Of a stretch of DNA of 62,687 nucleotides, positions 15,849 through 24,873 are shown in pieces. Position 1 is the first letter of the stretch. Each line of letters opens with the position of its first letter. Both the position numbers and the translations under genes were made by a program. The notes beneath the pieces were generated by a model that saw only the letters and a program-made list of their open reading frames with translations, was not told where the DNA came from and did not search any database. The stretch comes from Thalassobius sp050633445 (GTDB lineage Bacteria; Pseudomonadota; Alphaproteobacteria; Rhodobacterales; Rhodobacteraceae), in NCBI GenBank assembly GCA_050633445.1, contig JBOEGN010000021.1, positions 1 to 62,687 of the forward strand. Direction: 5' to 3'.

Positions 15849-17309
15849 TCAGTCCAGAATCGACAGCGCCACGAACCGAGGCTCGCCCGCGCGGCGGATC
15901 AACAACAACAACGACTTGCGCCCTGCGTCTTTCGCCTCATCCACACGCGCCTTCAGATCGCCGGTGTTTTCCAACTTCTGCTGACCGGCTTCGGTGATCA
16001 GATCGCCCGCGCGCAGGCCCTTTTCATACGCCTCCGAGGTTTGATCCACATCCATCACAACCAAGCCCATCACGGTATCCGACAGCTCCAACTCACCGCG
16101 CAACTCATCGGTCAACGGGCTCAGGGTCAGGCCCAACATCTCCTTAGGCTCTTCCATAGTCGGCGCAGGGGCCGCAGTGCGCACGGCTTCTGCTTCTTCC
16201 CGCCGGCCCAGCGTTACCTTGATGGTCTGCGTCTTGCCTTCGCGGAAAATCATCACCCGCACAGCCTTGCCCACACTGGTATTGCCCACCTGACGCACCA
16301 GCGCGCGGGTATCCACAACCTCGACACCGTCAAAGCTCAGGATCACATCCCCTTGGACAATACCGGACTTCTTGGCAGGGCCCTCAGGCACATCCGTCAC
16401 CAAAACCCCCGAGGTTTTCTCCAGCCCCAGCGCCTCGGCCACATCCGCCGTCACGTCCTGAATGCTGACACCCAGCCACCCGCGACGGGTCTCGCCGAAC
16501 TCTTTCAGCTGATCCACAACCCGCGTCACCACATTCGACGCCATCGAGAACCCAATCCCGATCGAGCCGCCATTGGGCGACAGGATCGCAGTGTTCACGC
16601 CGATCACCTCGCCATCCATATTGAACAGCGGCCCGCCAGAGTTCCCCCGGTTAATCGCCGCGTCCGTCTGAATGTAGTCATCATAGCTGCCCGACAGTGA
16701 CCGGTTCCGCGCAGACACGATCCCTGCACTGACCGAGAATCCCTGCCCCAGCGGATTGCCCATCGCCAGAACCCAGTCGCCCACACGGGACGCATCGCTA
16801 TCCCCGAAGGTCACGAAATCAAGCGGCGCGTCGGCCTCCACCTTCAACAGGGCAATGTCGGTCTTGGGATCCGTGCCAACCACAACGGCCGTCAGCTCTT
16901 CACCACCAAAAAACTCGATAACGATCTCATCAGCCTGTTTGATCACGTGATCATTGGTCACGATGAACCCGTCCTCGGAAATCACAAACCCCGACCCCAA
17001 GGCAGAACTGCGGCGCGGTCGATCCCCATCGCCACGGTTTTGATCCTGAAACTCACGGAAAAAATCTTCGAACGGGCTGCCCTCGGGCACAATCGGCGCC
17101 CCACCAGACTGCCCGGCCACAACGGTCGAGGTGGTGATATTCACCACCGCTGGGCTGATTTTCTCAGCCAGATCGGCCAAGCTATCGGGGCGCGCCTGCG
17201 CACTCGCCGCCTGCACCACAACCATCACCAGGGCCACAACCCCAAGCCACAAGGCCTGAACACCGCGTCCTTGATACGGAACAGAAATTGCCTGACTGCT
17301 CACTCCCAT
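15849..17309 (-). CDS. degP: Periplasmic serine endoprotease DegP/HtrA
   Basis: Do-family periplasmic protease and chaperone, 486 residues, acting on misfolded envelope proteins. The hydrophobic signal segment ends at VVQAASAQA (about residue 39). The catalytic triad is His121 (NDHVI), Asp151 (TDIALLK) and Ser224 (GNSGGP), all present. Two PDZ domains follow (about 285-370 and 400-480). The ATG starting MGVSSQAISVPYQG is preceded by AAAGGAGAAA; an in-frame ATG 25 codons upstream is rejected on that basis. It lies 202 bp downstream of DUF2065 and hflKC on the same strand, a common arrangement in alphaproteobacteria. Confidence 0.95.
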   Translation of the reverse strand: MGVSSQAISVPYQGRGVQALWLGVVALVMVVVQAASAQARPDSLADLAEKISPAVVNITTSTVVAGQSGGAPIVPEGSPFEDFFREFQDQNRGDGDRPRRSSALGSGFVISEDGFIVTNDHVIKQADEIVIEFFGGEELTAVVVGTDPKTDIALLKVEADAPLDFVTFGDSDASRVGDWVLAMGNPLGQGFSVSAGIVSARNRSLSGSYDDYIQTDAAINRGNSGGPLFNMDGEVIGVNTAILSPNGGSIGIGFSMASNVVTRVVDQLKEFGETRRGWLGVSIQDVTADVAEALGLEKTSGVLVTDVPEGPAKKSGIVQGDVILSFDGVEVVDTRALVRQVGNTSVGKAVRVMIFREGKTQTIKVTLGRREEAEAVRTAAPAPTMEEPKEMLGLTLSPLTDELRGELELSDTVMGLVVMDVDQTSEAYEKGLRAGDLITEAGQQKLENTGDLKARVDEAKDAGRKSLLLLIRRAGEPRFVALSILD

Positions 17310-17451
17310 TTCTCCTTTGATCCTTCGCACATGCCAGCCTCCGGTGCCGGCGCTTACCCTACCATCCACGTCAATGCGCCGCATGGCAACTCAAACCCTC
17401 TCGCAAAGCCTCAACTGGCCGTGAACCGCCAGTGATCCGGCCCAACTTCCC

Positions 17452-17498
17452 GCTTCTTTGCTCGGTCAATACTCCGGGGTCTGGGGCAGCGCCCCAGC
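17452..17498 (+). repeat. Copy of dispersed intergenic repeat
   Basis: CTTCTTTGCTCGGTCAATAC, then TCCGGGGT and a hairpin CTGGGGC-AGC-GCCCCAG. The outer stem pairs differ from the AGGGGC/GCCCCT copies in a compensatory way, which supports selection for pairing. It lies between DUF2065 and degP, genes on the same strand, in the orientation opposite to them. Confidence 0.7.
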
Positions 17499-17511
17499 TG
17501 CGCACCCGCAC

Positions 17512-17709
17512 TCAGGCGCCCAGAAATTTTCCGATCCACACCAGCACAACGCCTAGCGCCAATGCCGCCAACCCCAGCAATCGCCGCTGATCCTCACGCA
17601 GGGCGCGCAAGGCCGCCAGCATCTGCTCAGTAAGCGAAGGGGCCAGCGCATAGGCCAGCCCCTCCACAATCAGTACAAGCCCAAGGGCCAGACATGCTGC
17701 CGCGATCAT
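17512..17709 (-). CDS. DUF2065 family small membrane protein
   Basis: A 65-residue protein of the DUF2065 (YjeT-like) family with two hydrophobic helices (about 2-22 and 43-62) separated by a charged linker, ALREDQRRLLG. The function is unknown. The family is commonly encoded next to hflKC, which suggests a link with the FtsH-HflKC membrane protease complex. Its start ATG overlaps the hflC stop codon (ATGA), so translation is probably coupled. Confidence 0.85.
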   Translation of the reverse strand: MIAAACLALGLVLIVEGLAYALAPSLTEQMLAALRALREDQRRLLGLAALALGVVLVWIGKFLGA

Positions 17710-18584
17710 CGCGCGACGGTGTCCGCTTTCAGATACTCGAAAAACTCGCTGTCCGGTGTCATCACCATCGAGGAATTCCCACCCGTCAGCGCGTTTTCAT
17801 AGGCCTGAAGCGAGCGATAGAAGGCAAAGAACTCGGTATCTGCGCCATAGGCTTCGGCAAAGATCCCGTTGCGTTTCGCATCGGCTTCACCACGGCTGAC
17901 CTGCGCTTCACGCTCGGCCTCGGACAGAGTTTCCACAACGGTACGATCGGCCAGCGCGCGGACACGCTGCGCGGCTTCGTTACCACGGGCGATCTCGTCC
18001 GCTGCTTCGCGTTCACGTTCGGCCCGCATCCGGGCGAAGGTGGCGTTCAGGTTCTGCGACGGCAGGTTGGTCTGTTTCAGACGCACATCGACCACGTCTA
18101 GACCAAGGCTGATCGCAGCGGCACGCGCCTGATCCCGGATCCGCACCATCAGCGCACGACGGTCAGACGACAGGATCGTATCCGAGGTCACCTGATCGGC
18201 GCCCAGCACTTCGCGGATTTGCGCATTCAGGATCGAGGACAGACGATCCTCGGCCACACGCACACCGCCAACGCCAACGGCCTGACGGAACTGCACCACG
18301 TCTGCGATACGGTAACGCGCAAAGGCGTCCACGACCAAACGACGGTCATCCGAGGGCGTCACCTCGATGGTTTCGGTATCCAGCGACAGGATACGGTCGT
18401 CATAGGTCACGACCTCCTGGATCAGCGGGATTTTGAAGCTCAGGCCCGGGTCCTCTTTTACGGCTTTGATCTGGCCGAATTGCAGAACCAGCGCCTTTTC
18501 ACGTTCGTCCACCACAAAAACCGAGGACAGAATCCCCGCAATCAAGATGACCAATGCAGGCAGGATAAGAGTTGTCTTATTCAT
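17706..18584 (-). CDS. hflC: Protease modulator HflC
   Basis: SPFH/prohibitin-domain inner-membrane protein of 292 residues that forms a cage with HflK around the FtsH protease. An N-terminal membrane anchor (about 5-25, LILPALVILIAGILSSVFVV) is followed by the band-7 domain (REKALVLQFGQIKAV through DRRALMVRIRDQARA) and a coiled-coil region rich in Arg and Glu (about 190-250). HflK lies immediately upstream with three bases between the genes. Confidence 0.96.
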   Translation of the reverse strand: MNKTTLILPALVILIAGILSSVFVVDEREKALVLQFGQIKAVKEDPGLSFKIPLIQEVVTYDDRILSLDTETIEVTPSDDRRLVVDAFARYRIADVVQFRQAVGVGGVRVAEDRLSSILNAQIREVLGADQVTSDTILSSDRRALMVRIRDQARAAAISLGLDVVDVRLKQTNLPSQNLNATFARMRAEREREAADEIARGNEAAQRVRALADRTVVETLSEAEREAQVSRGEADAKRNGIFAEAYGADTEFFAFYRSLQAYENALTGGNSSMVMTPDSEFFEYLKADTVAR

Positions 18585-18587
18585 GGC

Positions 18588-19736
18588 TTAGTTCCCCCCG
18601 GTCGAGCGACGGGTTTCGTTCAGCGGCAGATAGGGCACAACGCCTGATCCGCCGTCGCCGATGATCCCGGAATCAAGAATGGTCTTATCTACGTCACCCA
18701 AAACCTTCTCCATGGTTTCCAGATACAGACGTTTGCGGGTCACTTCGGGCGCTTTCTGGTATTCCTCCAGAACCGCGCTAAAGCGGCTGGCCTCACCCAA
18801 AGCATCGTTCACGACTTGCGCGCGATAGGCTTCGGCCTCTTCCAGTTTCTGAGCGGCTTCACCACGGGCTTCGGCCAGAACACGGTTCGCATAGGCGTCG
18901 GCCTGACGTTGCAGACGATCGCGTTCCTGTTCGGCGGCCTGCACTTCGCGGAAGCTGTCGATCACTTCGCGCGGCGGGTCGGCTTTCTCAAGGTTCACAC
19001 GGACGATGTTGATGCCGCTTTCGTATTCATTCAGGGTTGCCTGGATGTTTTCACGTGCGGTGTCAGCGATCAGACCACGATCACGGTTCAAGATCGGCGC
19101 CAGGTTGCTGGCCGCGATGATCTCGCGCATGACCGATTCAGAAACTGCCTGCACCGTGGCGCGGGCATCCCGAAGGTTGAACAGCAGTTTCGCCGGGTCG
19201 TTGATGTTCCAGACCACCTGGAAATCAATGTCCACGATGTTCGCGTCCGTGGTCAGCATCAGGCCAGTGTCCTGCGCGCCACGGGCCACGCCCACGTTTT
19301 CCGTCCGCTCCGAGGTCACGTTGACCACTTCGGCCGTCACGATGGGCCAAGGCGCAAAGTTCAGACCGGGATTGCCGGTGGCGTTATATTCGCCCAGCAA
19401 AAATTCGACCGACTGTTCTTCGGGTTTCACGGTATAAAAGCTGCTGAACAGCCACAGGCCGACCAGAACCAACGCCCCGAGGGTCAGAGTGCCCCTGGTG
19501 AACTTGGGTCCGCCCGAGCCACCGCCGCCTTGACGACCACGACCCTGACCACCGCCATTGCCGCCCATCAGGACGCGCAATTGCTCTTGGCCTTTTTTCA
19601 TCAACTCGTCGATCTCGGGGATTTGGGGGCTGTCGTCCTGCGGACGGCGCCCTCCGCCATTGTTGGGACGGTTGTCGTCACCGCCTCCTCCCCTGTTTCC
19701 GCCGCCGCCCCATGGGCCGCCAGAATTCCCAGCCAT
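18588..19736 (-). CDS. hflK: Protease modulator HflK
   Basis: Partner of HflC in the FtsH regulatory complex, 382 residues. A cytoplasmic Gly/Arg/Asn-rich disordered lead (about 1-80, beginning MAGNSGGPWGGGGNRGGGG) precedes one transmembrane helix (about 84-104), the SPFH domain (YTVKPEEQSVEFLLGEYN onward), and a coiled-coil region (ERDRLQRQADAYANRVLAEA). The C-terminus is PYLPLNETRRSTGG. It is the first gene of hflK-hflC-DUF2065-degP, 74 bp after gor. Confidence 0.96.
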   Translation of the reverse strand: MAGNSGGPWGGGGNRGGGGDDNRPNNGGGRRPQDDSPQIPEIDELMKKGQEQLRVLMGGNGGGQGRGRQGGGGSGGPKFTRGTLTLGALVLVGLWLFSSFYTVKPEEQSVEFLLGEYNATGNPGLNFAPWPIVTAEVVNVTSERTENVGVARGAQDTGLMLTTDANIVDIDFQVVWNINDPAKLLFNLRDARATVQAVSESVMREIIAASNLAPILNRDRGLIADTARENIQATLNEYESGINIVRVNLEKADPPREVIDSFREVQAAEQERDRLQRQADAYANRVLAEARGEAAQKLEEAEAYRAQVVNDALGEASRFSAVLEEYQKAPEVTRKRLYLETMEKVLGDVDKTILDSGIIGDGGSGVVPYLPLNETRRSTGGN

Positions 19737-19810
19737 AAACCAGTGTTCCTCTTGTTATTCGTTGTGCCGTGCTGCCCTTTAACCTGTGCAGCCCGCCGCG
19801 TTTTTCAAGT

Positions 19811-21175
19811 TCAGGCGGTCCGCACGGGCGCCTTCATGGTCACTATTTCCTCGGACATGGTCGGATGTACCGCCACCGTCCGGTCGAAATCTTCTTTGGT
19901 CGCGCCCATTTTCACCGCGATGCCAGCCAGCTGGATCATCTCTCCGGCGCCGGGGGCCACGATATGGCACCCTAACACACGTCGGGTATCGGCGCAGACA
20001 ACCAGTTTCATCATCACACGTTCCGCGCGTCCGGCAAAGGCCGTCTGCATCGGTTTGAACGAAGTACAGTAAACCTCGATCGGGCCGGCCTCGCGTGCGG
20101 CTTCTTCGCTCAGGCCTACGGTGCCCATTTCGGGCTGGGTGAAAATCGCGGTGGGGATCAGTTCGTGATCGGGTTTGGTCGGGTTGCCCTTGAAGACGGT
20201 TTCGACAAAGGCCATGCCTTCGCGGATCGCCACGGGGGTCAGGTTCACCCGGTCGGTCACGTCGCCGACAGCGTAGATCGAGGGCACCTCGGTCTGGCCA
20301 TAGTCATCCACCAGCACCTGACCGCCCCGGCCAAGCTTCACGCCGACCTCTTCCAGACCCATGTCATCGGTGTTGGGCGCGCGGCCCGTGGCGAACATCA
20401 CCTGATCAAAGACGGTTTCGTCACCATTGGTGGCCTTGACCTTGATCTTGCCATCCTCGGTTTTTTCCATCGACAGGACATTCGTGCCCAGATGCAGGTT
20501 CACCCCGCGCTGGATCATTTCCTCGGCGACCAGACCGCGAGCCTCTTCGTCAAAGCCGCGCAGGATTTGAGCGCCGCGGTAATATTGCGTCACCTCGACG
20601 CCCAAGCCATTCAGAATGCCCGCAAATTCACAGGCGATATAGCCGCCGCCCAGGATCAGGATGTTTTCCGGCATCTGCTCCAGATGGAAGATGTCGTTCG
20701 AGGTGATGGCCAGTTCCGCCCCCGGCAGATCGGGTTTGACCGGACGGCCCCCCATCGCCAGCAGGATATGTTTCGCGGTCTTGCGCTCGCCGGTGGACAG
20801 TTCAACCGTATGGGCATCCACCACCCGCGCGCGAGCATCAAAGCTGTCCACACCCGAGCCCTTCAGCAGGTTGCGATAGATCCCTTCCAAGCGGTCCAGC
20901 TCGGCATGCAGCTTGGTTTTGAACCGGGGCCAGTTGAAATCGCCCAAGCTGACATCCCAGCCATAGGCCGCCGCATCATCCGCCATACCGGCATATTCGC
21001 TGGCGAAAACCATCAGCTTTTTGGGCACACAGCCCCGGATCACGCAGGTGCCGCCATAGCGGTCTTCCTCGGCCAGCGCGACTTTGGCGCCCGTATCCCC
21101 CGCAGCAACTCGCGCGGCACGTACACCGCCCGAGCCACCACCGATCACGAAAAGATCATAGTCGAAACCGCTCAT
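19811..21175 (-). CDS. gor: Glutathione-disulfide reductase
   Basis: FAD-dependent, NADPH-using flavoenzyme of 454 residues that reduces glutathione disulfide in the cytoplasm. The FAD-binding motif is FVIGGGSGGVRAARVAA (about 9-25), and the redox-active pair is Cys44 and Cys49 in GGTCVIRGCVPKK. The NADPH-binding motif is ILGGGYIACEFAG, the second FAD motif YAVGDV, and the dimer-interface active-site His lies in VAVHPTMSEE at the C-terminus. The ATG chosen starts MSGFDYDLFVIGGG. It is followed by hflK and preceded by rpiA, a pairing common in this family. Confidence 0.95.
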   Translation of the reverse strand: MSGFDYDLFVIGGGSGGVRAARVAAGDTGAKVALAEEDRYGGTCVIRGCVPKKLMVFASEYAGMADDAAAYGWDVSLGDFNWPRFKTKLHAELDRLEGIYRNLLKGSGVDSFDARARVVDAHTVELSTGERKTAKHILLAMGGRPVKPDLPGAELAITSNDIFHLEQMPENILILGGGYIACEFAGILNGLGVEVTQYYRGAQILRGFDEEARGLVAEEMIQRGVNLHLGTNVLSMEKTEDGKIKVKATNGDETVFDQVMFATGRAPNTDDMGLEEVGVKLGRGGQVLVDDYGQTEVPSIYAVGDVTDRVNLTPVAIREGMAFVETVFKGNPTKPDHELIPTAIFTQPEMGTVGLSEEAAREAGPIEVYCTSFKPMQTAFAGRAERVMMKLVVCADTRRVLGCHIVAPGAGEMIQLAGIAVKMGATKEDFDRTVAVHPTMSEEIVTMKAPVRTA

Positions 21176-21391
21176 ATACTCTGGCTTCCTGTTCAATATT
21201 GTTTCGTTCATCGCGCCAAGGACGCCGAATTGGATGTGGTGGTTTTCAGCCGAATGTCCAGATCACAGGTCGTAACAAATCCAATTGTCCGCATGTTTCC
21301 CAGCACCCCGGCCTCACCGTCCAGTACACAGGTCAAATCGACCATCCTTTTGACTGGCGTGCCCCCAACGCCAAGCAAAGGGAACCGGCAA

Positions 21392-22180
21392 TCAGTCAGA
21401 CAGATCCCGAAACAGGTTTTCCGACTCGACGAACTCCAACCGTTCCGCCTGAACTGTGCCTTCGTTGATGTCGCGGGTTTCCACACGGCCATCGCCATAG
21501 CCGATGACCACCGTGTCGCAGATATCAATGAAAAGACCGTTTTCGACCACGCCCGGAATTTGGTTCAGCGCCATCGCCAACTGACGCGCGTTGCCGATCC
21601 GGTTCAGGTGCAGATCAATGATATGGTTGCCTTCATCCGTGACAAAGGCCGCGTCACCATTCATGCGTACGGTGGTTTCGCGCCCCATCACATCCATCGA
21701 GATCAGCAGCTCTTCGATCAGCGCCTTACTGGTCTGCCAGCCAAAAGGAATGACCTCGACCGGCAGGGGGAACGCGCCCAGCGTCTCGACTTCCTTGCTG
21801 GCGTCCGAGATCACGACCATCCGATCGCTAGCTGTGGCCACGACCTTTTCTTGCAGATGCGCGCCGCCGCCGCCTTTGATCAGGTTGAAATCACCATCAA
21901 ATTCGTCGGCACCATCAATGGTGACGTCCAGCCATTTGGCCTCGTCCAGGCTGATCACTTCGATGCCCACTTCGGCGGCCAGAACGGCCGTCCGGGTCGA
22001 GGTCGGCACGCCCTTAATGCGCAGGCCCTCGTTTTGCACCCGCTCGCCCAGACAGCGCACCATCCACGCCGCGGTCGAGCCCGTGCCAAGGCCCACTTTC
22101 ATTCCGTCTTCGATGAATTCCACCGCACGTTTGGCGGCGACAAATTTGGCCTTGTCGATTGGCGACAATTCTCCGGTCAT
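21392..22180 (-). CDS. rpiA: Ribose-5-phosphate isomerase A
   Basis: Interconverts ribose 5-phosphate and ribulose 5-phosphate in the pentose phosphate pathway, 262 residues. Family landmarks are VGLGTGSTAAW (phosphate binding, about 29-39), DVTIDGADEFDGDFNLIKGGGGA (around 87-109, with catalytic Asp and Lys residues), and the later GGRVETRDIN-like end. The ATG chosen starts MTGELSPIDKAKF. An in-frame ATG 19 codons upstream lacks the conserved lead. Gor follows after about 216 bp with no gene in the gap. Confidence 0.95.
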   Translation of the reverse strand: MTGELSPIDKAKFVAAKRAVEFIEDGMKVGLGTGSTAAWMVRCLGERVQNEGLRIKGVPTSTRTAVLAAEVGIEVISLDEAKWLDVTIDGADEFDGDFNLIKGGGGAHLQEKVVATASDRMVVISDASKEVETLGAFPLPVEVIPFGWQTSKALIEELLISMDVMGRETTVRMNGDAAFVTDEGNHIIDLHLNRIGNARQLAMALNQIPGVVENGLFIDICDTVVIGYGDGRVETRDINEGTVQAERLEFVESENLFRDLSD

Positions 22181-22627
22181 GGCAGCGACTCCGTTGATTT
22201 TGGAACGCTTATAGGAAAGATGCCCGTGTAGGGCCACGACGAAAACGCCAAATCACCCGAGCATTTCATTGCTGGTAGGGCACGAGGTTCTTTCAGAACC
22301 GCGTCTCGCACAATAATGTCGCCGCAAACACATCTTCCATGCGCAACTCCTATTGCTGAAATAGTGTGGGAAAATCGCTACACGGATCACCGTCCGCCAG
22401 CATCGCGGGCGATCCCTTTGACGGAGTCGACGTGGTAGGTCCAATACCCCCAAGGACAACAGTTATCTCTACTGAATTGATCCCGTTACCAACGCCTTTC
22501 AATTTGGCGAACAGGATAGGAATGGCCGTTTCCCCGCGCGATGGGTCGCTTTTGGCGCGGTTCGTGCGACATTTGGCCAAGTATACTGGGAAAAACCGCG
22601 ATCACACGTAAGGGCACAGCGCTCCAT
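22181..22627. other. 447-bp intergenic region between rpiA and sdaA
   Basis: This divergent spacer must hold the promoters of both genes. I see no RNA fold or known operator in it. Two overlapping small open frames, one on each strand between about 22350 and 22611 (76 and 81 codons), resemble no family I know and have no convincing ribosome binding site. Composition appears slightly lower in G+C than the flanking genes. Confidence 0.5.
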
Positions 22628-24001
22628 ATGTTTCTCTCTGTCTTCGATATGTTCAAGGTTGGCGTCGGCCCGTCCTCGTCCCATACGATGGGACCGATGG
22701 TGGCCGCCGTGAGATTTCTTGAGCAGATGCGCGACTCGCCCTTCGATTTCTACGGGGTACGCGCCAGTTTGCATGGCTCTTTGGCCTTTACCGGGGTGGG
22801 CCACGCAACTGACCGTGCCACGATCCTTGGGCTGGCGGGATTTGTGCCTGAAACCTATGACCACACCCTTGCCGAGACCGCGCTGACCGCAATCCACGCC
22901 ACAAAAACCATCGAACATGCCGATCTGGGAGCGTTGCAATTCGCCCCCAAAACCGACCTGATCTTTGACTATGACAACACCCTGCCCGGCCATGCGAATG
23001 GCATGATCCTTATGGCGACTGACGCCCAGGGCGACGTGATCCTGCAAGAAACCTATTACTCCGTAGGCGGCGGTTTCGTCCTGACCGAGGACGAGTTGAG
23101 CAAGGGCAAAGACACCGACCCGGGCCCGCGCATTCCTTTTGCATTTCACACCGCGCAAGAAATGCTCAGCATGGCCGCCACCTCCGGCAAATCCATCGCC
23201 CAGATGAAAGCAGCCAACGAGATCTCGCGCACGGGCCACGTCGCTCTGAAACGGGGCCTCGCGCAGCTGTGGGAGGTCATGAACGCCTGCATCACCCGCG
23301 GTCTGGAAACCGAGGGCACCCTGCCCGGCGGTCTAAACGTCAAACGCCGTGCCAAAGCCATCCATGACGCCTTGCAGGCCGAACGCGGCCTGAATCTGTC
23401 CGCCCCTCATACGATCAACGACTGGATCAGCACCTACGCCATGGCCGTGAACGAGGAAAACGCCGCCGGCGGCCAGGTCGTCACCGCCCCCACCAACGGA
23501 GCCGCCGGGGTGTTGCCCGCCGTCATCCGCTATTGGCTGGATCACGTCCCCGGTGCCACCCCATCGAAAATCGACGACTTCCTGCTTACCGCTGCGGCGA
23601 TCGGCGGGCTGATCAAATACAACGCTTCGATATCAGGCGCCGAAGCAGGCTGCCAGGCCGAGGTCGGGTCGGCCGCAGCCATGGCCGCTGCCGGCCTCTG
23701 CGCCGTGATGGGCGGCACCTCCGAACAGATCGAAAACGCCGCCGAGATCGCCCTGGAACACCACCTGGGCATGACCTGCGACCCCGTCAAAGGCCTGGTC
23801 CAGATCCCTTGTATCGAACGCAACGGCCTGGGCGCAATCAAAGCCGTCGCCGCCGCCTCGCTGGCTCTGCGTGGCGACGGTCAGCACATCGTCCCGCTGG
23901 ATGCGGCCATTGAAACCATGCGCCAAACCGGCCGCGACATGCATGAACACTACAAAGAAACCTCGCTGGGCGGCCTCGCCGTCAATATCCCGAACTGCTG
24001 A
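22628..24001 (+). CDS. sdaA: L-serine ammonia-lyase (iron-sulfur dependent)
   Basis: Converts L-serine to pyruvate and ammonia in the cytoplasm. The 457 residues form a fused protein with an N-terminal serine dehydratase beta domain (MFLSVFDMFKVGVGPSSSHT start, about 1-155) and a C-terminal alpha domain (about 185-455). Cysteines expected to hold the oxygen-labile [4Fe-4S] cluster are in SGAEAGCQAEVGSA, MTCDPVKGLVQIPC and possibly the terminal NIPNC. The ATG chosen is the family start; the open frame extends 29 codons upstream. Convergent with thiN, with a full repeat copy between. Confidence 0.95.
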   Translation: MFLSVFDMFKVGVGPSSSHTMGPMVAAVRFLEQMRDSPFDFYGVRASLHGSLAFTGVGHATDRATILGLAGFVPETYDHTLAETALTAIHATKTIEHADLGALQFAPKTDLIFDYDNTLPGHANGMILMATDAQGDVILQETYYSVGGGFVLTEDELSKGKDTDPGPRIPFAFHTAQEMLSMAATSGKSIAQMKAANEISRTGHVALKRGLAQLWEVMNACITRGLETEGTLPGGLNVKRRAKAIHDALQAERGLNLSAPHTINDWISTYAMAVNEENAAGGQVVTAPTNGAAGVLPAVIRYWLDHVPGATPSKIDDFLLTAAAIGGLIKYNASISGAEAGCQAEVGSAAAMAAAGLCAVMGGTSEQIENAAEIALEHHLGMTCDPVKGLVQIPCIERNGLGAIKAVAAASLALRGDGQHIVPLDAAIETMRQTGRDMHEHYKETSLGGLAVNIPNC

Positions 24002-24064
24002 CTTCTTCTTTTCCCAAATATCCCGGGGTGAATGCGCCAAAGGCGCAGAGGGGCAGCGCCCCTA
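24002..24064 (+). repeat. Full-length copy of dispersed intergenic repeat
   Basis: ACTTCTTCTTTTCCCAAATA, TCCCGGGGTGAA, then hairpins TGCGCC-AAA-GGCGCA and AGGGGC-AGC-GCCCCT, ending four bases before the thiN stop. It starts directly after the sdaA stop codon and fills the whole convergent gap. Confidence 0.85.
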
Positions 24065-24067
24065 CCC

Positions 24068-24736
24068 CTAGACCTCAGCCCGCAACAACGCCGAGGCAAC
24101 CAGTCCCAAAACCTCAACCGGCAGGATCAACAGCATCCCCGGCCCGTCCATTTCCAACCGCACAGGTCCCAGCGCCCGGTTCGACGTCCCGATACGCCCG
24201 TTCGGAGCCATCTGCACACCCTCAATTGGCCATTCCAGACCCTCCGACCGCCCAGTGACAGGCCCCATGGGAAACAAAGACACCAACGTCCCCGGCACAA
24301 GGTCCAGCTCCAACATGCGCGGCGCGTGCACCACGATCTGCGCCCCGCTGAACAGTACACAGGGCGGCGCGGCGCGCTGCACCAGAACCGAATAGCAGGC
24401 CAGCATGTGGTCGATCCGGTCCCCCTCGAACCCCACCCCGATCACCAATGGGGCCGCGATATTGCGCAAGGCCTTGTCAAAATCGGTGCTGTCCTGCTCG
24501 GCAATTTGGCACACACGGTCGGTCGGTATCTGCGCGCGGGCCTGATCGCTGATCGAATCCATGTCGCCAATCACAGCATCCGGCATCAAGCCGCGCGCAA
24601 GAATCGCCTCTGTTCCCCCGTCTGCGGAAACAATCGCAGGGGCCAACGCCCGCGCGCGCTCTAATTTCTCCGAGGAGACATCCCCGGCGCCAATCAGGGT
24701 TACCGGACTTTCAGACTGGAAAAAGGGCTTATTCAT
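24068..24736 (-). CDS. Thiamine diphosphokinase
   Basis: Pyrophosphorylates thiamine with ATP to make thiamine diphosphate, 222 residues. The N-terminal catalytic domain has IVSADGGTEAIL, AVIGDMDSIS and STDFDKALRN (metal and ATP binding), then GFEGDRIDHMLACYS, all typical of the thiN/tnr3 family. The C-terminal thiamine-binding domain is beta-rich (about 130-222). An upstream TTG two codons earlier is an alternative start; the ATG was preferred. There is no strong ribosome binding site and no TPP riboswitch-like leader. Divergent from the large acidic protein gene. Confidence 0.9.
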   Translation of the reverse strand: MNKPFFQSESPVTLIGAGDVSSEKLERARALAPAIVSADGGTEAILARGLMPDAVIGDMDSISDQARAQIPTDRVCQIAEQDSTDFDKALRNIAAPLVIGVGFEGDRIDHMLACYSVLVQRAAPPCVLFSGAQIVVHAPRMLELDLVPGTLVSLFPMGPVTGRSEGLEWPIEGVQMAPNGRIGTSNRALGPVRLEMDGPGMLLILPVEVLGLVASALLRAEV

Positions 24737-24873
24737 GCGCAATTTAGTGCCTGTTAACGTTGAGGATCACAATGTTGCCACGAAATGATACAGTAAAAAC
24801 CCAAGATTCGTTCCGCTTTGGTCTGGTTACACATGGTAAACAATAGCCCAAACGAACATGGAAGCGAGTAGTC

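Noticed and set aside
20165..22231. A 688-codon rightward open frame opposite gor and rpiA
   Set aside because: It is antisense to two well-identified enzymes and has no ribosome binding site or known motif.
22350..22611. Two small opposing open frames (76 and 81 codons) in the rpiA-sdaA spacer
   Set aside because: No clear ribosome binding site and no family I recognise; noted only in the intergenic entry.
24737..24873. A TPP riboswitch upstream of the thiamine diphosphokinase gene
   Set aside because: The characteristic CTGAGA and ACCTGA motifs are not present in the short divergent spacer.
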